A stretch of 64,000 nucleotides of DNA, from contig NZ_JAERQY020000006.1 in NCBI RefSeq assembly GCF_016735495.2, positions 98,083-162,082 on the forward strand. The letters run 5' to 3'. A model generated the notes under the pieces. That model saw nothing but the letters and a program-made list of their open reading frames with translations, made no database searches and was not told the DNA's origin. Every line of letters starts with the position of its first letter. Within the stretch, counting starts at the first letter, position 1. The translations under genes and the position numbers were made by a program. The DNA is from Lysobacter sp. MMG2. GTDB taxonomy: Bacteria > Pseudomonadota > Gammaproteobacteria > Xanthomonadales > Xanthomonadaceae. This document shows positions 1 to 8,905 of the stretch, piece by piece.

Positions 1-215
1 TTCCCGTCTTCCTGGATGCGCAGCACCATCTCGCCTTCGAGCTGGTAGAACCACTCCGCGCCTTCGTCCCAGTGGTAATCGGTGCGCTGGTTCGGGCCAC
101 CGACCACCATCACGATGAAGTCGCCGACGTAGATCACCTTGTTGCCGACCGGCGGCTTGAGCAGGTGGCGGTGCTCTTCGATCCAGGCTTGCAGGTTGAG
201 CGGGCTGGGCAGCAT
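1..215 (-). CDS. nbaC: 3-hydroxyanthranilate 3,4-dioxygenase, partial (C-terminus off the left edge)
   Basis: Cupin-fold iron dioxygenase that opens the ring of 3-hydroxyanthranilate in tryptophan/kynurenine breakdown. Only the first 71 residues are present; the frame runs off the window. The start [16 protein letters not shown] and the stretch [17 protein letters not shown] are typical of the family; His48 and Glu54 match two of the three metal ligands, and the third lies outside. The genes that follow on the same strand (RidA-type deaminase, semialdehyde dehydrogenase) are the next steps of the same route, which supports the call. The start was chosen as the first ATG of the conserved N-terminus. 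Confidence 0.9.
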   Translation of the reverse strand, partial: MLPSPLNLQAWIEEHRHLLKPPVGNKVIYVGDFIVMVVGGPNQRTDYHWDEGAEWFYQLEGEMVLRIQEDG

Positions 216-229
216 TGCGGATTCTCTTT

Positions 230-325
230 CTCTCCCGCTTGCAGGAGAGCGATGGGGTGAGGGCAGGTTGGCGGCGTGCGGCTAGTCCGCCCTCAACCTA
301 ACCCTCTCCCGTGCGCGGGAGAGGG
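230..325. repeat. Two palindromic CTCTCCC/GGGAGAG hairpins
   Basis: Two close copies of a short palindrome lie here: bases 230-249, and 302-325 with arms CCCTCTCCCG and CGGGAGAGGG. A third copy lies at 8873-8896. Such gene-end hairpins are common dispersed repeats in Xanthomonadaceae and may also act as transcription terminators. The second copy lies inside the 3' end of the RidA-type gene, so its bases encode the last residues of that protein. Confidence 0.6.
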
Positions 326-747
326 GACTTTATCGTGGCGATGCATTTGAGTTCGATCGCGATCGGCGTCGGCAACGCGGTGATGCCGAGCGTGGTGCGG
401 CACGGCGCGGTGTCGATGTCGGGGAAGTATTCGGCCCACACGGCGTTGTACGCCTTGAAATCGTGCGCCATGTCGGTGAGGTAGACGGTGACGTCGACCA
501 GGTCTTCCCAGCGCGCGCCGCTGGCTTCCAGCACCGTGCGCACGTTGGCGAAGACGGCGCGCGTCTGCGCGTCGATGTCGTAGCTGATGAGATGGCCGGC
601 CGCGTCATGCACGTTGCCGACGATGGCGTTGCTGGCCGGATCGCGCGGGCCGATGCCCGACAGGAACAGCAGCTCGCCCACGCGGCGCGCATGCGGGTAC
701 TGGCCGACGGGCTTCGGCGCGGCGCTGGCGCGGATGGCGTCGCTCAT
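298..747 (-). CDS. RidA/YjgF family protein, probable 2-aminomuconate deaminase
   Basis: A 149-residue member of the YjgF/YER057c/UK114 family. The N-terminus (KPVGQYPHARRVGELLFLSGIGPRD) and the CRTTLGITALPTPIAIELKCIA region are family hallmarks. Between a 3-hydroxyanthranilate dioxygenase and a semialdehyde dehydrogenase the likely job is deamination of 2-aminomuconate in the kynurenine route; that role is inferred from context. The ATG overlaps the carbonic anhydrase stop by four bases (ATGA). The usual family end ELKCIA is followed by about ten extra residues (TIKSPLPRTGEG) encoded by a palindromic repeat, so the repeat seems to have replaced the original stop. Confidence 0.85.
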   Translation of the reverse strand: MSDAIRASAAPKPVGQYPHARRVGELLFLSGIGPRDPASNAIVGNVHDAAGHLISYDIDAQTRAVFANVRTVLEASGARWEDLVDVTVYLTDMAHDFKAYNAVWAEYFPDIDTAPCRTTLGITALPTPIAIELKCIATIKSPLPRTGEG

Positions 748-1415
748 CGCGGCGAATCCCCACGGAAGGCGTTCACGCGCGCGACCGCCGCCTTGTAGAG
801 CCCATCGAGCTGGTCCTGCGAGCTGACGTCGATGCCCATGTCCTGCACCAGGCCGTTGCGCAGGCTGTAGACCCAGCCGTGCACGGTCAGCTCCTGCCCG
901 CGCGTCCAGGCGTCGCGGACGATGGTGGTGAGGCAGACGTTCTGCACCTGTTCGATCACGTTGAGTTCGCACAGGCGATCGTGGCGTTCGTCGGTGTGCG
1001 CGTGCTGCATGCACAGCTCGTGCTTTTCGGCCACGTCGGATACATGGCGCAGCCAGTTGTCGGCCAGGCCCACGCGCGTGCCGTGCAGCGCCGCGTGCAC
1101 GCCGCCGCAGCCGTAGTGGCCGACGACGAGGATGTGCTTGACCTTCAGCACGTCCACGGCGAACTGGATCACCGACAGGCAGTTGAGGTCGGTGTGCACG
1201 ACGACATTGGCGATGTTGCGGTGGACGAAGACTTCGCCCGGCGCCATGTCGATGACCTGGTTGGCCGGCACGCGCGAATCCGAGCAGCCGATCCACAGGT
1301 ATTCGGGCGCCTGCTGCTTGGACAGGCGCTGGAAGAACTCCGGGTCTTCGCGGCTGATGCGTTCGGACCAGTCGCGGTTGTTCTTGAGCAGGTCGGTGAG
1401 GGGACCGGTGGTCAT
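744..1415 (-). CDS. can: Beta-class carbonic anhydrase
   Basis: Converts CO2 and water to bicarbonate with a zinc ion. The 223-residue length suits bacterial beta enzymes. Zinc ligands are visible as Cys44 and Asp46 in GCSDSRVP, His100 and Cys103 in VGHYGCGGV; Arg48 completes the Asp-Arg pair of the active site. It lies inside the kynurenine cluster, overlapping the downstream RidA gene by four bases and starting four bases after the aldehyde dehydrogenase, so it is probably co-transcribed. Why a carbonic anhydrase sits there is not clear from sequence; carbon dioxide is released in the pathway. Confidence 0.95.
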   Translation of the reverse strand: MTTGPLTDLLKNNRDWSERISREDPEFFQRLSKQQAPEYLWIGCSDSRVPANQVIDMAPGEVFVHRNIANVVVHTDLNCLSVIQFAVDVLKVKHILVVGHYGCGGVHAALHGTRVGLADNWLRHVSDVAEKHELCMQHAHTDERHDRLCELNVIEQVQNVCLTTIVRDAWTRGQELTVHGWVYSLRNGLVQDMGIDVSSQDQLDGLYKAAVARVNAFRGDSPR

Positions 1416-1419
1416 TGCT

Positions 1420-2844
1420 TCATCCCAAATGCAGACCGACGTTCTTGGCGTCGGTGAAAAAACGCATCGCCTCGAAACCGCCTTCGCGGCCGAGACCGGA
1501 CGCGCCCATGCCGCCGAACGGCGTGCGCAGGTCGCGTTGCAGCCAGGTGTTGATCCACACCATGCCGGCGCGCAGTTGCGCGGCGAAACGGTGTGCGCGG
1601 CGCAGGTCGCGCGTCCAGACGGAGGCGGCCAGGCCGTATTCGCCGGCGTTGGCCAGCGCGAGCGCCTGTTCGTCGGTGTCGAAAGGTTGCAGCGTGACGA
1701 CCGGGCCGAAGATCTCGTCGCGGTTGCTCGCGCAGTCCGGCCCGAGCCCTTCGATCACCGTCGGCGTCACGAACCAGCCGGGCCGGTCGAGCGCCGTGCC
1801 GCCGCACAGGACCTTGCCGCCTTCGTCGCGGGCGCGCTGCAGGGCGTTCATCACCTTGTCGAAATGGGGGCGCGACACGAGTGGGCCAAGCTGGTTGTCC
1901 TCGTCGATCGGATCGCCCACGCGCAGCTGCTGTGCGCGTTGCACCAGCGCGTCGCGGAACTCGGTGTAGATGCCGCGTTCCACCAGCACGCGCGAGCCGC
2001 ACAGGCAGATCTGGCCGGAGTTCTGGAAGGCCGAACGCACCAGCGTGTCGAAGTGGTCGCGCCAGTCGCTGTCGGCGAAGACGAGCGTGGGGTTCTTGCC
2101 GCCCAGTTCCAGCGAGACCTTCTTCAGCAGCGGCCCGGCGATGCCGGCGATGCGGCGGCCGACCGCGGTGCTGCCGGTGAACGACACCGCCTTCACGCGC
2201 GGATCGGCGACCAGCGGTTCGCCGACGTCCGGGCCCAGACCATGGACGATATTGAGCACGCCGTCGGGAAAGCCGATCTTCGCGGCGAGTTCGCCCAGCA
2301 TGGTCGCCGTCACGGGCGTGACTTCCGATGGCTTGGCGACGACGGTGTTGCCGGCCGCCAATGCAGGGGCGATCTTCCAGGTGAACAGGTACAGCGGCAG
2401 GTTCCACGGCGAGATCGTGCCGACCACGCCCAGCGGCTGGCGCAGCGTGTAGTTCAGGCCGGCCTGGCCGTGGTGCGATTCGCTGGCGAACTGCGTGGCC
2501 GCGTGCGCGAAGAAACGCAGGTTGCTGATCGCGCGCGGGATCTCCACTTCGCGGGCCAGCTTGATCGGCTTGCCGCCGTCGCGCGACTCGGCATGGGCGA
2601 AGTCGTCGAGCTTTGCTTCCAGCGCATCGGCGAGCTTTTCCAGCCAGCGCGCGCGCTCGCTGTGGGGCAGGGCGGACCAGGCGGGGAAGGCGGCTTCGGC
2701 GGCGGCGATGGCGGCGTCCACATCGGCCGCGTCGCCGAGGGCGACTTCGGCGAAGGGCTTGCCGTTGGCCGGATCGAAGACGTCTGCCCAGCGACCGGAG
2801 GCCGGATCGCGTGGTTCACCGGCGATGAGGTGGCGAAGGCGCAT
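1420..2844 (-). CDS. Aldehyde dehydrogenase, probable 2-aminomuconate 6-semialdehyde dehydrogenase
   Basis: NAD(P)-dependent aldehyde dehydrogenase of 474 residues. The cofactor region TISPWNLPLY, the LELGGKNP glutamate motif and the catalytic cysteine in NSGQICLCGSRV are intact, and the C-terminal FGGMGASGLGREGG is typical. Closest in feel to 2-hydroxymuconic or 2-aminomuconic semialdehyde dehydrogenases; neighbours of the kynurenine route make the aminomuconate semialdehyde the likely substrate. It is the most upstream gene of the tight group with carbonic anhydrase and RidA. Substrate is inferred, family is certain. Confidence 0.88.
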   Translation of the reverse strand: MRLRHLIAGEPRDPASGRWADVFDPANGKPFAEVALGDAADVDAAIAAAEAAFPAWSALPHSERARWLEKLADALEAKLDDFAHAESRDGGKPIKLAREVEIPRAISNLRFFAHAATQFASESHHGQAGLNYTLRQPLGVVGTISPWNLPLYLFTWKIAPALAAGNTVVAKPSEVTPVTATMLGELAAKIGFPDGVLNIVHGLGPDVGEPLVADPRVKAVSFTGSTAVGRRIAGIAGPLLKKVSLELGGKNPTLVFADSDWRDHFDTLVRSAFQNSGQICLCGSRVLVERGIYTEFRDALVQRAQQLRVGDPIDEDNQLGPLVSRPHFDKVMNALQRARDEGGKVLCGGTALDRPGWFVTPTVIEGLGPDCASNRDEIFGPVVTLQPFDTDEQALALANAGEYGLAASVWTRDLRRAHRFAAQLRAGMVWINTWLQRDLRTPFGGMGASGLGREGGFEAMRFFTDAKNVGLHLG

Positions 2845-2935
2845 CGGGTTAGCTTAGCAGTGAGGGTGCGACGTTCCGATGCGTACGGTGGGCCTGCGCG
2901 CTGGGCTGCCAGGGCCGTGACGCGCCACGCACGCG

Positions 2936-3035
2936 GTCATCCCCGCGAAGGCGGGGATCCAGTGGTCCGGAGTGTCACGCCCTCCGGAGTGGTTGCAGCG
3001 TCTGACGATTGGATTCCCGCCTTCGCGGGAATGAC
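2936..3035. repeat. Paired inverted REP-like element (BIME type)
   Basis: Two outward-related copies of a palindrome, GTCATCCCCGCGAAGGCGGG at 2936-2955 and its inverse ending CGCGGGAATGAC at 3035, face each other across about 50 bases. Each copy folds into a hairpin. This is the usual build of dispersed REP/BIME elements in intergenic DNA. No transposase lies beside it. Confidence 0.7.
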
Positions 3036-3042
3036 ATCCTCT

Positions 3043-3146
3043 CCCGAATCCCGAATCCCGAATCCCGAATCCCGAATCCCGAATCCCGATTCCCGAATCC
3101 CGATTCCCGATTCCCGATTCCCGATTCCCGATTCCCGATTCCCGAT
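3043..3146. repeat. Heptad tandem repeat, CCCGAAT/CCCGATT, 15 units
   Basis: Fifteen head-to-tail 7-base units: six CCCGAAT, one CCCGATT, one CCCGAAT, six CCCGATT and a final CCCGATC whose last base overlaps the stop codon of the SDR gene. The switch from AAT to ATT units along the array suggests growth of two sub-blocks by slippage. Length is likely to vary between strains. Confidence 0.9.
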
Positions 3147-3935
3147 CTAGAGCGACCGCGTGCGCCCGCCATCCACCGGCAGGTTCACGCCGGTGATGTA
3201 CGACGCCGCAGGCGAGCACAGGAACGCGATCGCGGCCGCCGTTTCCTCGGGCCGTGCGAAGCGGCGCATCGGGATTTCCGAGACCATCTTCTGGAACACC
3301 TCATCGCGGCTCTTGCCCGTCTTCGTCGAGGTGTTGTCGATGATCTGCTCGATGCGCGGCGTCTCGGTCGATCCCGGCAGCACGTTGTTGACGGTGATGC
3401 CCTTGGGGGCCAGTTCCGTCGCCAGCGTCTTGGCCCAGCTCGCCACCGCCCAGCGCGTGGTGTTCGATACGCCCAACCCCTGCAGCGGTTCCTTCACCGA
3501 GGTGGAGATGACGTTGACGATGCGGCCGTAGCCGTCGCGTTCCATGCCCGGGATGACCGTCTCGGCGAGGACGTGGTTGGCGATGACGTGCTGGCGGTAT
3601 GCGGCTTCGAACGCGGCGATCTCCGCGCCGTGCACGGGGCCCGGCGGCGGACCGCCGCTGTTGTTCACCAGGATGTGCACGGGGCGCGCGTTGACCAGCG
3701 CCTGCACCTTGGCGCGCAGCGTGTCGGTGTCGGTGCCGTCGGCGGCGATCCAGCCGTGCGCCTGGCCTTCGCGCGGGGTCGGCATTGAGGCGGCCAGTTC
3801 GCGCAGGCGTTCCTCGCGGCGGGCGAGCAGGGTGACGTCGGCGCCGAGATCCGCCAGCGCGCGCGCCGTCGCCAGGCCAATGCCCTGGCTGGCGCCGCAG
3901 ACGAGCGCATGCTTGCCGGTGAGGTCGAGGTCCAC
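3147..3935 (-). CDS. SDR family oxidoreductase-like protein with non-standard catalytic residues
   Basis: A 262-residue Rossmann-fold protein of the short-chain dehydrogenase superfamily. The NAD-binding motif reads CGASQGIG, NNSGG stands where NNAG is usual, and the C-terminal PVDGGRTRSL is typical. In the active-site helix the expected Tyr-x3-Lys is replaced: aligning SNTTRWAVASWAKTLATEL with YxxSKaAvxxLtKxLA puts Ser at Tyr and Arg at Lys. This matches an atypical SDR subgroup known to lack the full tetrad (close to BKR-like cd05344 from memory). It may catalyse with other residues or bind ligand only. It is probably co-transcribed after the PaiB-like gene one base upstream. Confidence 0.85.
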   Translation of the reverse strand: MDLDLTGKHALVCGASQGIGLATARALADLGADVTLLARREERLRELAASMPTPREGQAHGWIAADGTDTDTLRAKVQALVNARPVHILVNNSGGPPPGPVHGAEIAAFEAAYRQHVIANHVLAETVIPGMERDGYGRIVNVISTSVKEPLQGLGVSNTTRWAVASWAKTLATELAPKGITVNNVLPGSTETPRIEQIIDNTSTKTGKSRDEVFQKMVSEIPMRRFARPEETAAAIAFLCSPAASYITGVNLPVDGGRTRSL

Positions 3936-3936
3936 G

Positions 3937-4569
3937 TCAGTCTCCTTGTCGTTCGTTCATGCGTTCGCGCATCAGCGCGGCGGTGTCGCGGCTGGCGTCG
4001 CGCGATTGCGATTCGAGCCGGGTGGCCACGGCTTCGCAGTTGGCCATCGGATGGTTCTGGCTGAGCTTGAACTTCAGCGTGATCGAGTCGGCGACGAACC
4101 GGAATCCGACGATGCCGCGCAACTGGCGGCGCAGGTCGTCGCGTTCGAATTCGAAACGCCAGTCGCCGCCCACCGTGGCTTCGTGATCCACGCTCAATCC
4201 GTCGACGACCGCCGCCAGCGAGGCTTCGTCCTCGAACGTCGACATCGTGCCGCGCAGGTGGGCGACCGCGTAGTTCCAGGTCGGCACGCGCGCGGCTTCT
4301 TCCTTGTCGGGATACCAGCCGGGCGAGACGTACGCGTGCGGGCCGTGGAAGATCGCCAGCGCGGGGCCGGCGTGTTTCGCCTGCGGATTGGGTCGGGCCC
4401 AGTGGCCGATCAGTTCGACGTGTTCGCCGTTGCGGCGATAGAGCACGGGCAGGTGGCTGACGGTCGGTTCGCCGTCACGCACGGTGACCAGCGTGATGAA
4501 GCGGTCGCGTTGCGCCAACCGGTCCAGCGCTTCGAGATCGTGTTCGGCGAAGGCGCGGGGCAGGTACAT
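3937..4569 (-). CDS. PaiB-like FMN-binding split-barrel protein
   Basis: A 210-residue protein with the FMN-binding split-barrel fold of the PaiB/pyridoxamine-phosphate-oxidase-like group. The N-terminus MYLPRAFAEHDLEAL, HLPVLY, GHWARPNPQ, HAYVSPGWYPDKEEAARVPTWNY and the C-terminal KLSQNHP are conserved PaiB landmarks. In Bacillus PaiB was linked to control of sporulation and protease genes; here the role is unknown and could be enzymatic. It begins eight bases after the small gene upstream and ends one base before the SDR start, so it belongs to the same transcript. The start was set at the ATG of the conserved MYLP. Confidence 0.85.
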   Translation of the reverse strand: MYLPRAFAEHDLEALDRLAQRDRFITLVTVRDGEPTVSHLPVLYRRNGEHVELIGHWARPNPQAKHAGPALAIFHGPHAYVSPGWYPDKEEAARVPTWNYAVAHLRGTMSTFEDEASLAAVVDGLSVDHEATVGGDWRFEFERDDLRRQLRGIVGFRFVADSITLKFKLSQNHPMANCEAVATRLESQSRDASRDTAALMRERMNERQGD

Positions 4570-4577
4570 GGCGATGG

Positions 4578-4886
4578 TCAGTGCCGCGAGGGAAGCTGCT
4601 GGACCATCTGCGGGCGCAGCACGTCGAGGCCTTCGCCGCTGGGCGGGACGAGTTCGTCCAGCGTGAAGCCGCGATTGCGCGCGTCGTCGTCGTCGAGGCC
4701 GTCGAGTGCGACGAACTCCGCGTCCATCAGCGCAGCGCGTGCGCTGTCCTCGCTGTCGTACGGCTGGAGGACGCCGTCGCTGTCGAGCACTTCGGCGGTG
4801 CCGGCGTCGAGCATGCGCAGGCGTGCCCAGATCAGCGTGCGGCCGATCGTGGCGAGCCACCACTGGTCGTTGACGTTGTCGTTCAT
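4578..4886 (-). CDS. Conserved hypothetical protein
   Basis: A 102-residue acidic protein with no family I recognise. No signal peptide or membrane segment is seen. The tail is rich in Asp (DGLDDDDARNRG) and the N-terminus has several Trp (NDQWWLATIGRTLIW). The start ATG overlaps the stop of the upstream membrane protein gene (ATGA), which argues for translational coupling and for a real gene. Confidence 0.7.
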   Translation of the reverse strand: MNDNVNDQWWLATIGRTLIWARLRMLDAGTAEVLDSDGVLQPYDSEDSARAALMDAEFVALDGLDDDDARNRGFTLDELVPPSGEGLDVLRPQMVQQLPSRH

Positions 4887-5188
4887 CCGATCACCACGGC
4901 AAGAAGCCAGAGCAGGGCGGCGCATACGAGGCCGCCGATGATGGTCAACAGCGAGATCCTGGCGGGGCTCGCAAGACCGTTGAGGTTGCCGTCGTGCACC
5001 GACAGGTAGCCACGACGCAGCAGCCAGCCCCACGCCGACGGCCGCGCGAACGCGCCTTCGCCCAACTGCGCCTGCAACTGCGGATGGCGGTCGCGGATGT
5101 GCACCAGCGACAACGGCCAGAAGATCACGAACGCGCAGAAGCCGGCGATGGCGATGGCGACGAAGAGCAGGGAGAAGAACAGGATCAC
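4883..5188 (-). CDS. Small inner-membrane protein with two transmembrane segments
   Basis: A 101-residue protein with hydrophobic helices at about residues 2-28 (FFSLLFVAIAIAGFCAFVIF) and 78-100 (LLTIIGGLVCAALLWLLAVV), separated by a polar loop. Resembles universal-stress-type or UspB-like small membrane proteins only in layout; no function is assigned. It is coupled to the next gene by a four-base overlap. A repeat-rich stretch lies upstream. Confidence 0.7.
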   Translation of the reverse strand: MILFFSLLFVAIAIAGFCAFVIFWPLSLVHIRDRHPQLQAQLGEGAFARPSAWGWLLRRGYLSVHDGNLNGLASPARISLLTIIGGLVCAALLWLLAVVIG

Positions 5189-5194
5189 AGGCGT

Positions 5195-5306
5195 GGGATT
5201 CGGGATTGGGGATTGGGGATTCGCAAAAGCGACGCGACGTGTTGGGCAACATCAGAACGGCGGGACGCGCGTTTTACCAATCTCGAATCCCGAATCTCCA
5301 ATCCCG
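5195..5306. repeat. Inverted heptad-type repeats around the 5' side of asnS end
   Basis: GGGATT-type heptads at about 5195-5222 and the opposite CCCGAAT-type units at 5281-5306 face each other across about 60 bases. They use the same 7-base unit as the array at 3043-3146 but arranged as an inverted pair that could form a stem between the asnS stop and the membrane-protein gene. Confidence 0.6.
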
Positions 5307-5315
5307 TAGATCGCA

Positions 5316-6716
<1,401 letters not shown>

Positions 6717-6848
6717 GCCTTGAATCCTTGCCGCTTCGGGCCAATTAGGGGAAAGGCCGGAGTTTACCGAACGCCCGGCATCACGTCGCTATAATCCCCA
6801 TGCGGTAATCCCGCGCAGTAACTCATTGATGTCAGCCGGAGTCCTTTA

Positions 6849-7187
6849 ATGGCCGTCACCCTCGCTCCCGCCGCTCTCGCCCGCGTCCAGCGCTATCTCG
6901 TCGAAGATCCCGGCGCGATCGGCCTGCGCTTCGGCGTGACCCGCACGGGCTGTTCGGGCTGGCAGTACAAGGCCGACCTGACCCGCGAGCAGGGCGCTGA
7001 CGACACGGTGTTCGAGCAGGAGGGCGTGCGCGTTTACGTCGACGCGCTGAGCCTGCCGCTGGTGGACGGCACGGAAATCGACCTGGTCAAGCAGCGGCTG
7101 GGCGAGCAGTTCCTGTTCCGCAACCCGAACGTCACGGCCGAATGCGGCTGCGGCGAGAGCTTCACGACCAAGGCCGACGCGGCCTGA
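6849..7187 (+). CDS. A-type iron-sulfur cluster carrier (IscA/ErpA/SufA family)
   Basis: A 112-residue HesB/IscA fold protein that accepts and passes Fe-S clusters to apo-enzymes. The three cysteine ligands are present: one in TRTGCSGW and two in the C-terminal ECGCGESF. The ATG follows GGAG at a spacing of seven bases. Which of ErpA, IscA or SufA it is cannot be told from this sequence alone. Its neighbour is an Fe-S-dependent fumarase, a natural client. Confidence 0.9.
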   Translation: MAVTLAPAALARVQRYLVEDPGAIGLRFGVTRTGCSGWQYKADLTREQGADDTVFEQEGVRVYVDALSLPLVDGTEIDLVKQRLGEQFLFRNPNVTAECGCGESFTTKADAA

Positions 7188-7293
7188 TACCCGATTCCCG
7201 GCCGCCTGCGGCGGCCTGCCCATCCCGCGCGAGGGGTGGGGCTCGGCCGACGGGCTAGAATGGCGGTTCCGCCGCCAGCCCTGAAAGCCCGCC

Positions 7294-8844
7294 GTGAGCA
7301 AGACCGCACCTCAGCCGTCCAGCCAGCCCGTGTCCATCCGTCAGGAAGACCTGATCCAGTCCGTCGCGGACGCGCTGCAGTACATCAGCTACTACCACCC
7401 GGTCGACTACATCCAGAACCTCGCCGCCGCCTATGAGCGCGAGGAGTCGCCGGCGGCGAAGGACGCCATCGCCCAGATCCTGATCAACTCGCGCATGTGC
7501 GCCGAGGGCCACCGCCCGATCTGCCAGGACACCGGCATCGTCACCGTGTTCCTCGAGATCGGCATGAACGTGCGCTGGGACGACGCGACGATGGGCGTGG
7601 AGGACATGGTCCACGAAGGCGTGCGCCGCGCCTACAACCACCCGGACAACAAGCTGCGCGCCTCGGTGCTGGCCGACCCCGCCGGCAAGCGCACCAACAC
7701 GAAGGACAACACGCCCGGCGTGGTCAACGTGAAGGTCGTGCCGGGCAATACGGTGGACGTGATCGTCGCCGCGAAGGGCGGCGGTTCGGAGGCGAAGTCG
7801 AAGTTCGCGATGCTCAACCCGTCCGACTCCATCGTCGACTGGGTGCTCAAGACCGTGCCGACGATGGGCGCCGGCTGGTGCCCGCCGGGCATGCTCGGCA
7901 TCGGCATCGGCGGTACCGCCGAGAAGGCGATGCTGCTGGCCAAGGAAGCGCTGATGGAGCCGATCGACATCACCGATCTGCAGGCCCGCGGCGCATCCAA
8001 CCGCGCCGAGGAACTGCGCCTGGAGCTGTACGAGAAGGTCAACGCGCTGGGCATCGGCGCGCAGGGCCTGGGCGGTCTGACCACGGTGCTCGACATCAAG
8101 GTCAAGGATTACCCGACGCACGCGGCGAACCTGCCGGTCGCGCTGATTCCGAACTGCGCCGCCACGCGCCACGCGCATTTCACGCTGGACGGCAGCGGTC
8201 CGGTGATGCTCGATCCGCCGTCGCTGGCTGACTGGCCGGAGCTGACCTACGACGCCTCCAAGGGCCGTCGCGTCAACCTCGACACGCTGACCAAGGAAGA
8301 CGTCGCCAGCTGGAAGCCGGGCGAGGTGCTGCTGCTCAACGGCAAGCTGCTGACCGGCCGCGACGCCGCGCACAAGCGCATGGTCGACATGCTCAACAAG
8401 GGCGAAGCGCTGCCGGTGGACCTGCGCGGCCGCTTCATCTACTACGTCGGCCCGGTCGATCCGGTGCGCGATGAAGTCGTCGGCCCCGCGGGCCCGACCA
8501 CCGCCACGCGCATGGACAAGTTCACCGAGCAGGTGCTGGCGCAGACCGGCCTGCTGGGCATGGTCGGCAAGGCCGAACGCGGCCCGACGGCGATCGAGGC
8601 GATCCGCAAGCACCAGTCGGCCTACCTGATGGCGGTCGGCGGCGCGGCGTACCTGGTGTCGAAGGCGATCAAAGCGGCGAAGGTCGTCGGTTTCGCCGAT
8701 CTGGGCATGGAAGCGATCTACGAGTTCGAAGTGCAGGACATGCCGGTCACCGTCGCCGTGGATTCCACCGGCGAGTCCGTGCACAACACCGGCCCGCGCG
8801 AATGGCAGGCGAAGATCGGCAAGATTCCGGTCGTGGTGGCGTAA
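7294..8844 (+). CDS. Class I (Fe-S) fumarate hydratase
   Basis: Interconverts fumarate and L-malate in the TCA cycle using a [4Fe-4S] cluster. The 516-residue length and fused alpha/beta build match FumA/FumB-type enzymes. Cys77 in ICQDTG, the Cys in GWCPPGMLGIGIGG and the Cys in NCAATRHAHF fit cluster ligands; the C-terminal domain has KAERGPTAIEAI and GGAAYL. It starts with GTG. Oxygen-labile enzymes of this class depend on Fe-S delivery, which suits the gene just upstream. Confidence 0.95.
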   Translation: MSKTAPQPSSQPVSIRQEDLIQSVADALQYISYYHPVDYIQNLAAAYEREESPAAKDAIAQILINSRMCAEGHRPICQDTGIVTVFLEIGMNVRWDDATMGVEDMVHEGVRRAYNHPDNKLRASVLADPAGKRTNTKDNTPGVVNVKVVPGNTVDVIVAAKGGGSEAKSKFAMLNPSDSIVDWVLKTVPTMGAGWCPPGMLGIGIGGTAEKAMLLAKEALMEPIDITDLQARGASNRAEELRLELYEKVNALGIGAQGLGGLTTVLDIKVKDYPTHAANLPVALIPNCAATRHAHFTLDGSGPVMLDPPSLADWPELTYDASKGRRVNLDTLTKEDVASWKPGEVLLLNGKLLTGRDAAHKRMVDMLNKGEALPVDLRGRFIYYVGPVDPVRDEVVGPAGPTTATRMDKFTEQVLAQTGLLGMVGKAERGPTAIEAIRKHQSAYLMAVGGAAYLVSKAIKAAKVVGFADLGMEAIYEFEVQDMPVTVAVDSTGESVHNTGPREWQAKIGKIPVVVA

Positions 8845-8872
8845 GTCCTACGCCTCGCTCCGCCGGATGGCG

Positions 8873-8896
8873 CCCTCTCCCGTTCGCGGGAGAGGG
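8873..8896. repeat. Palindromic CTCTCCC hairpin between convergent genes
   Basis: Third copy of the dispersed palindrome (arms CCCTCTCCCG and CGGGAGAGGG). It sits between the stop of the fumarase gene and the stop of the convergent hydroxylase gene, where it may end transcription from both sides. Confidence 0.6.
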
Positions 8897-8905
8897 TGGG
8901 CTCGA

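Noticed and set aside
3043..3146. Regular short repeats as a CRISPR array
   Set aside because: Units are 7 bases with no spacers; simple tandem repeat.
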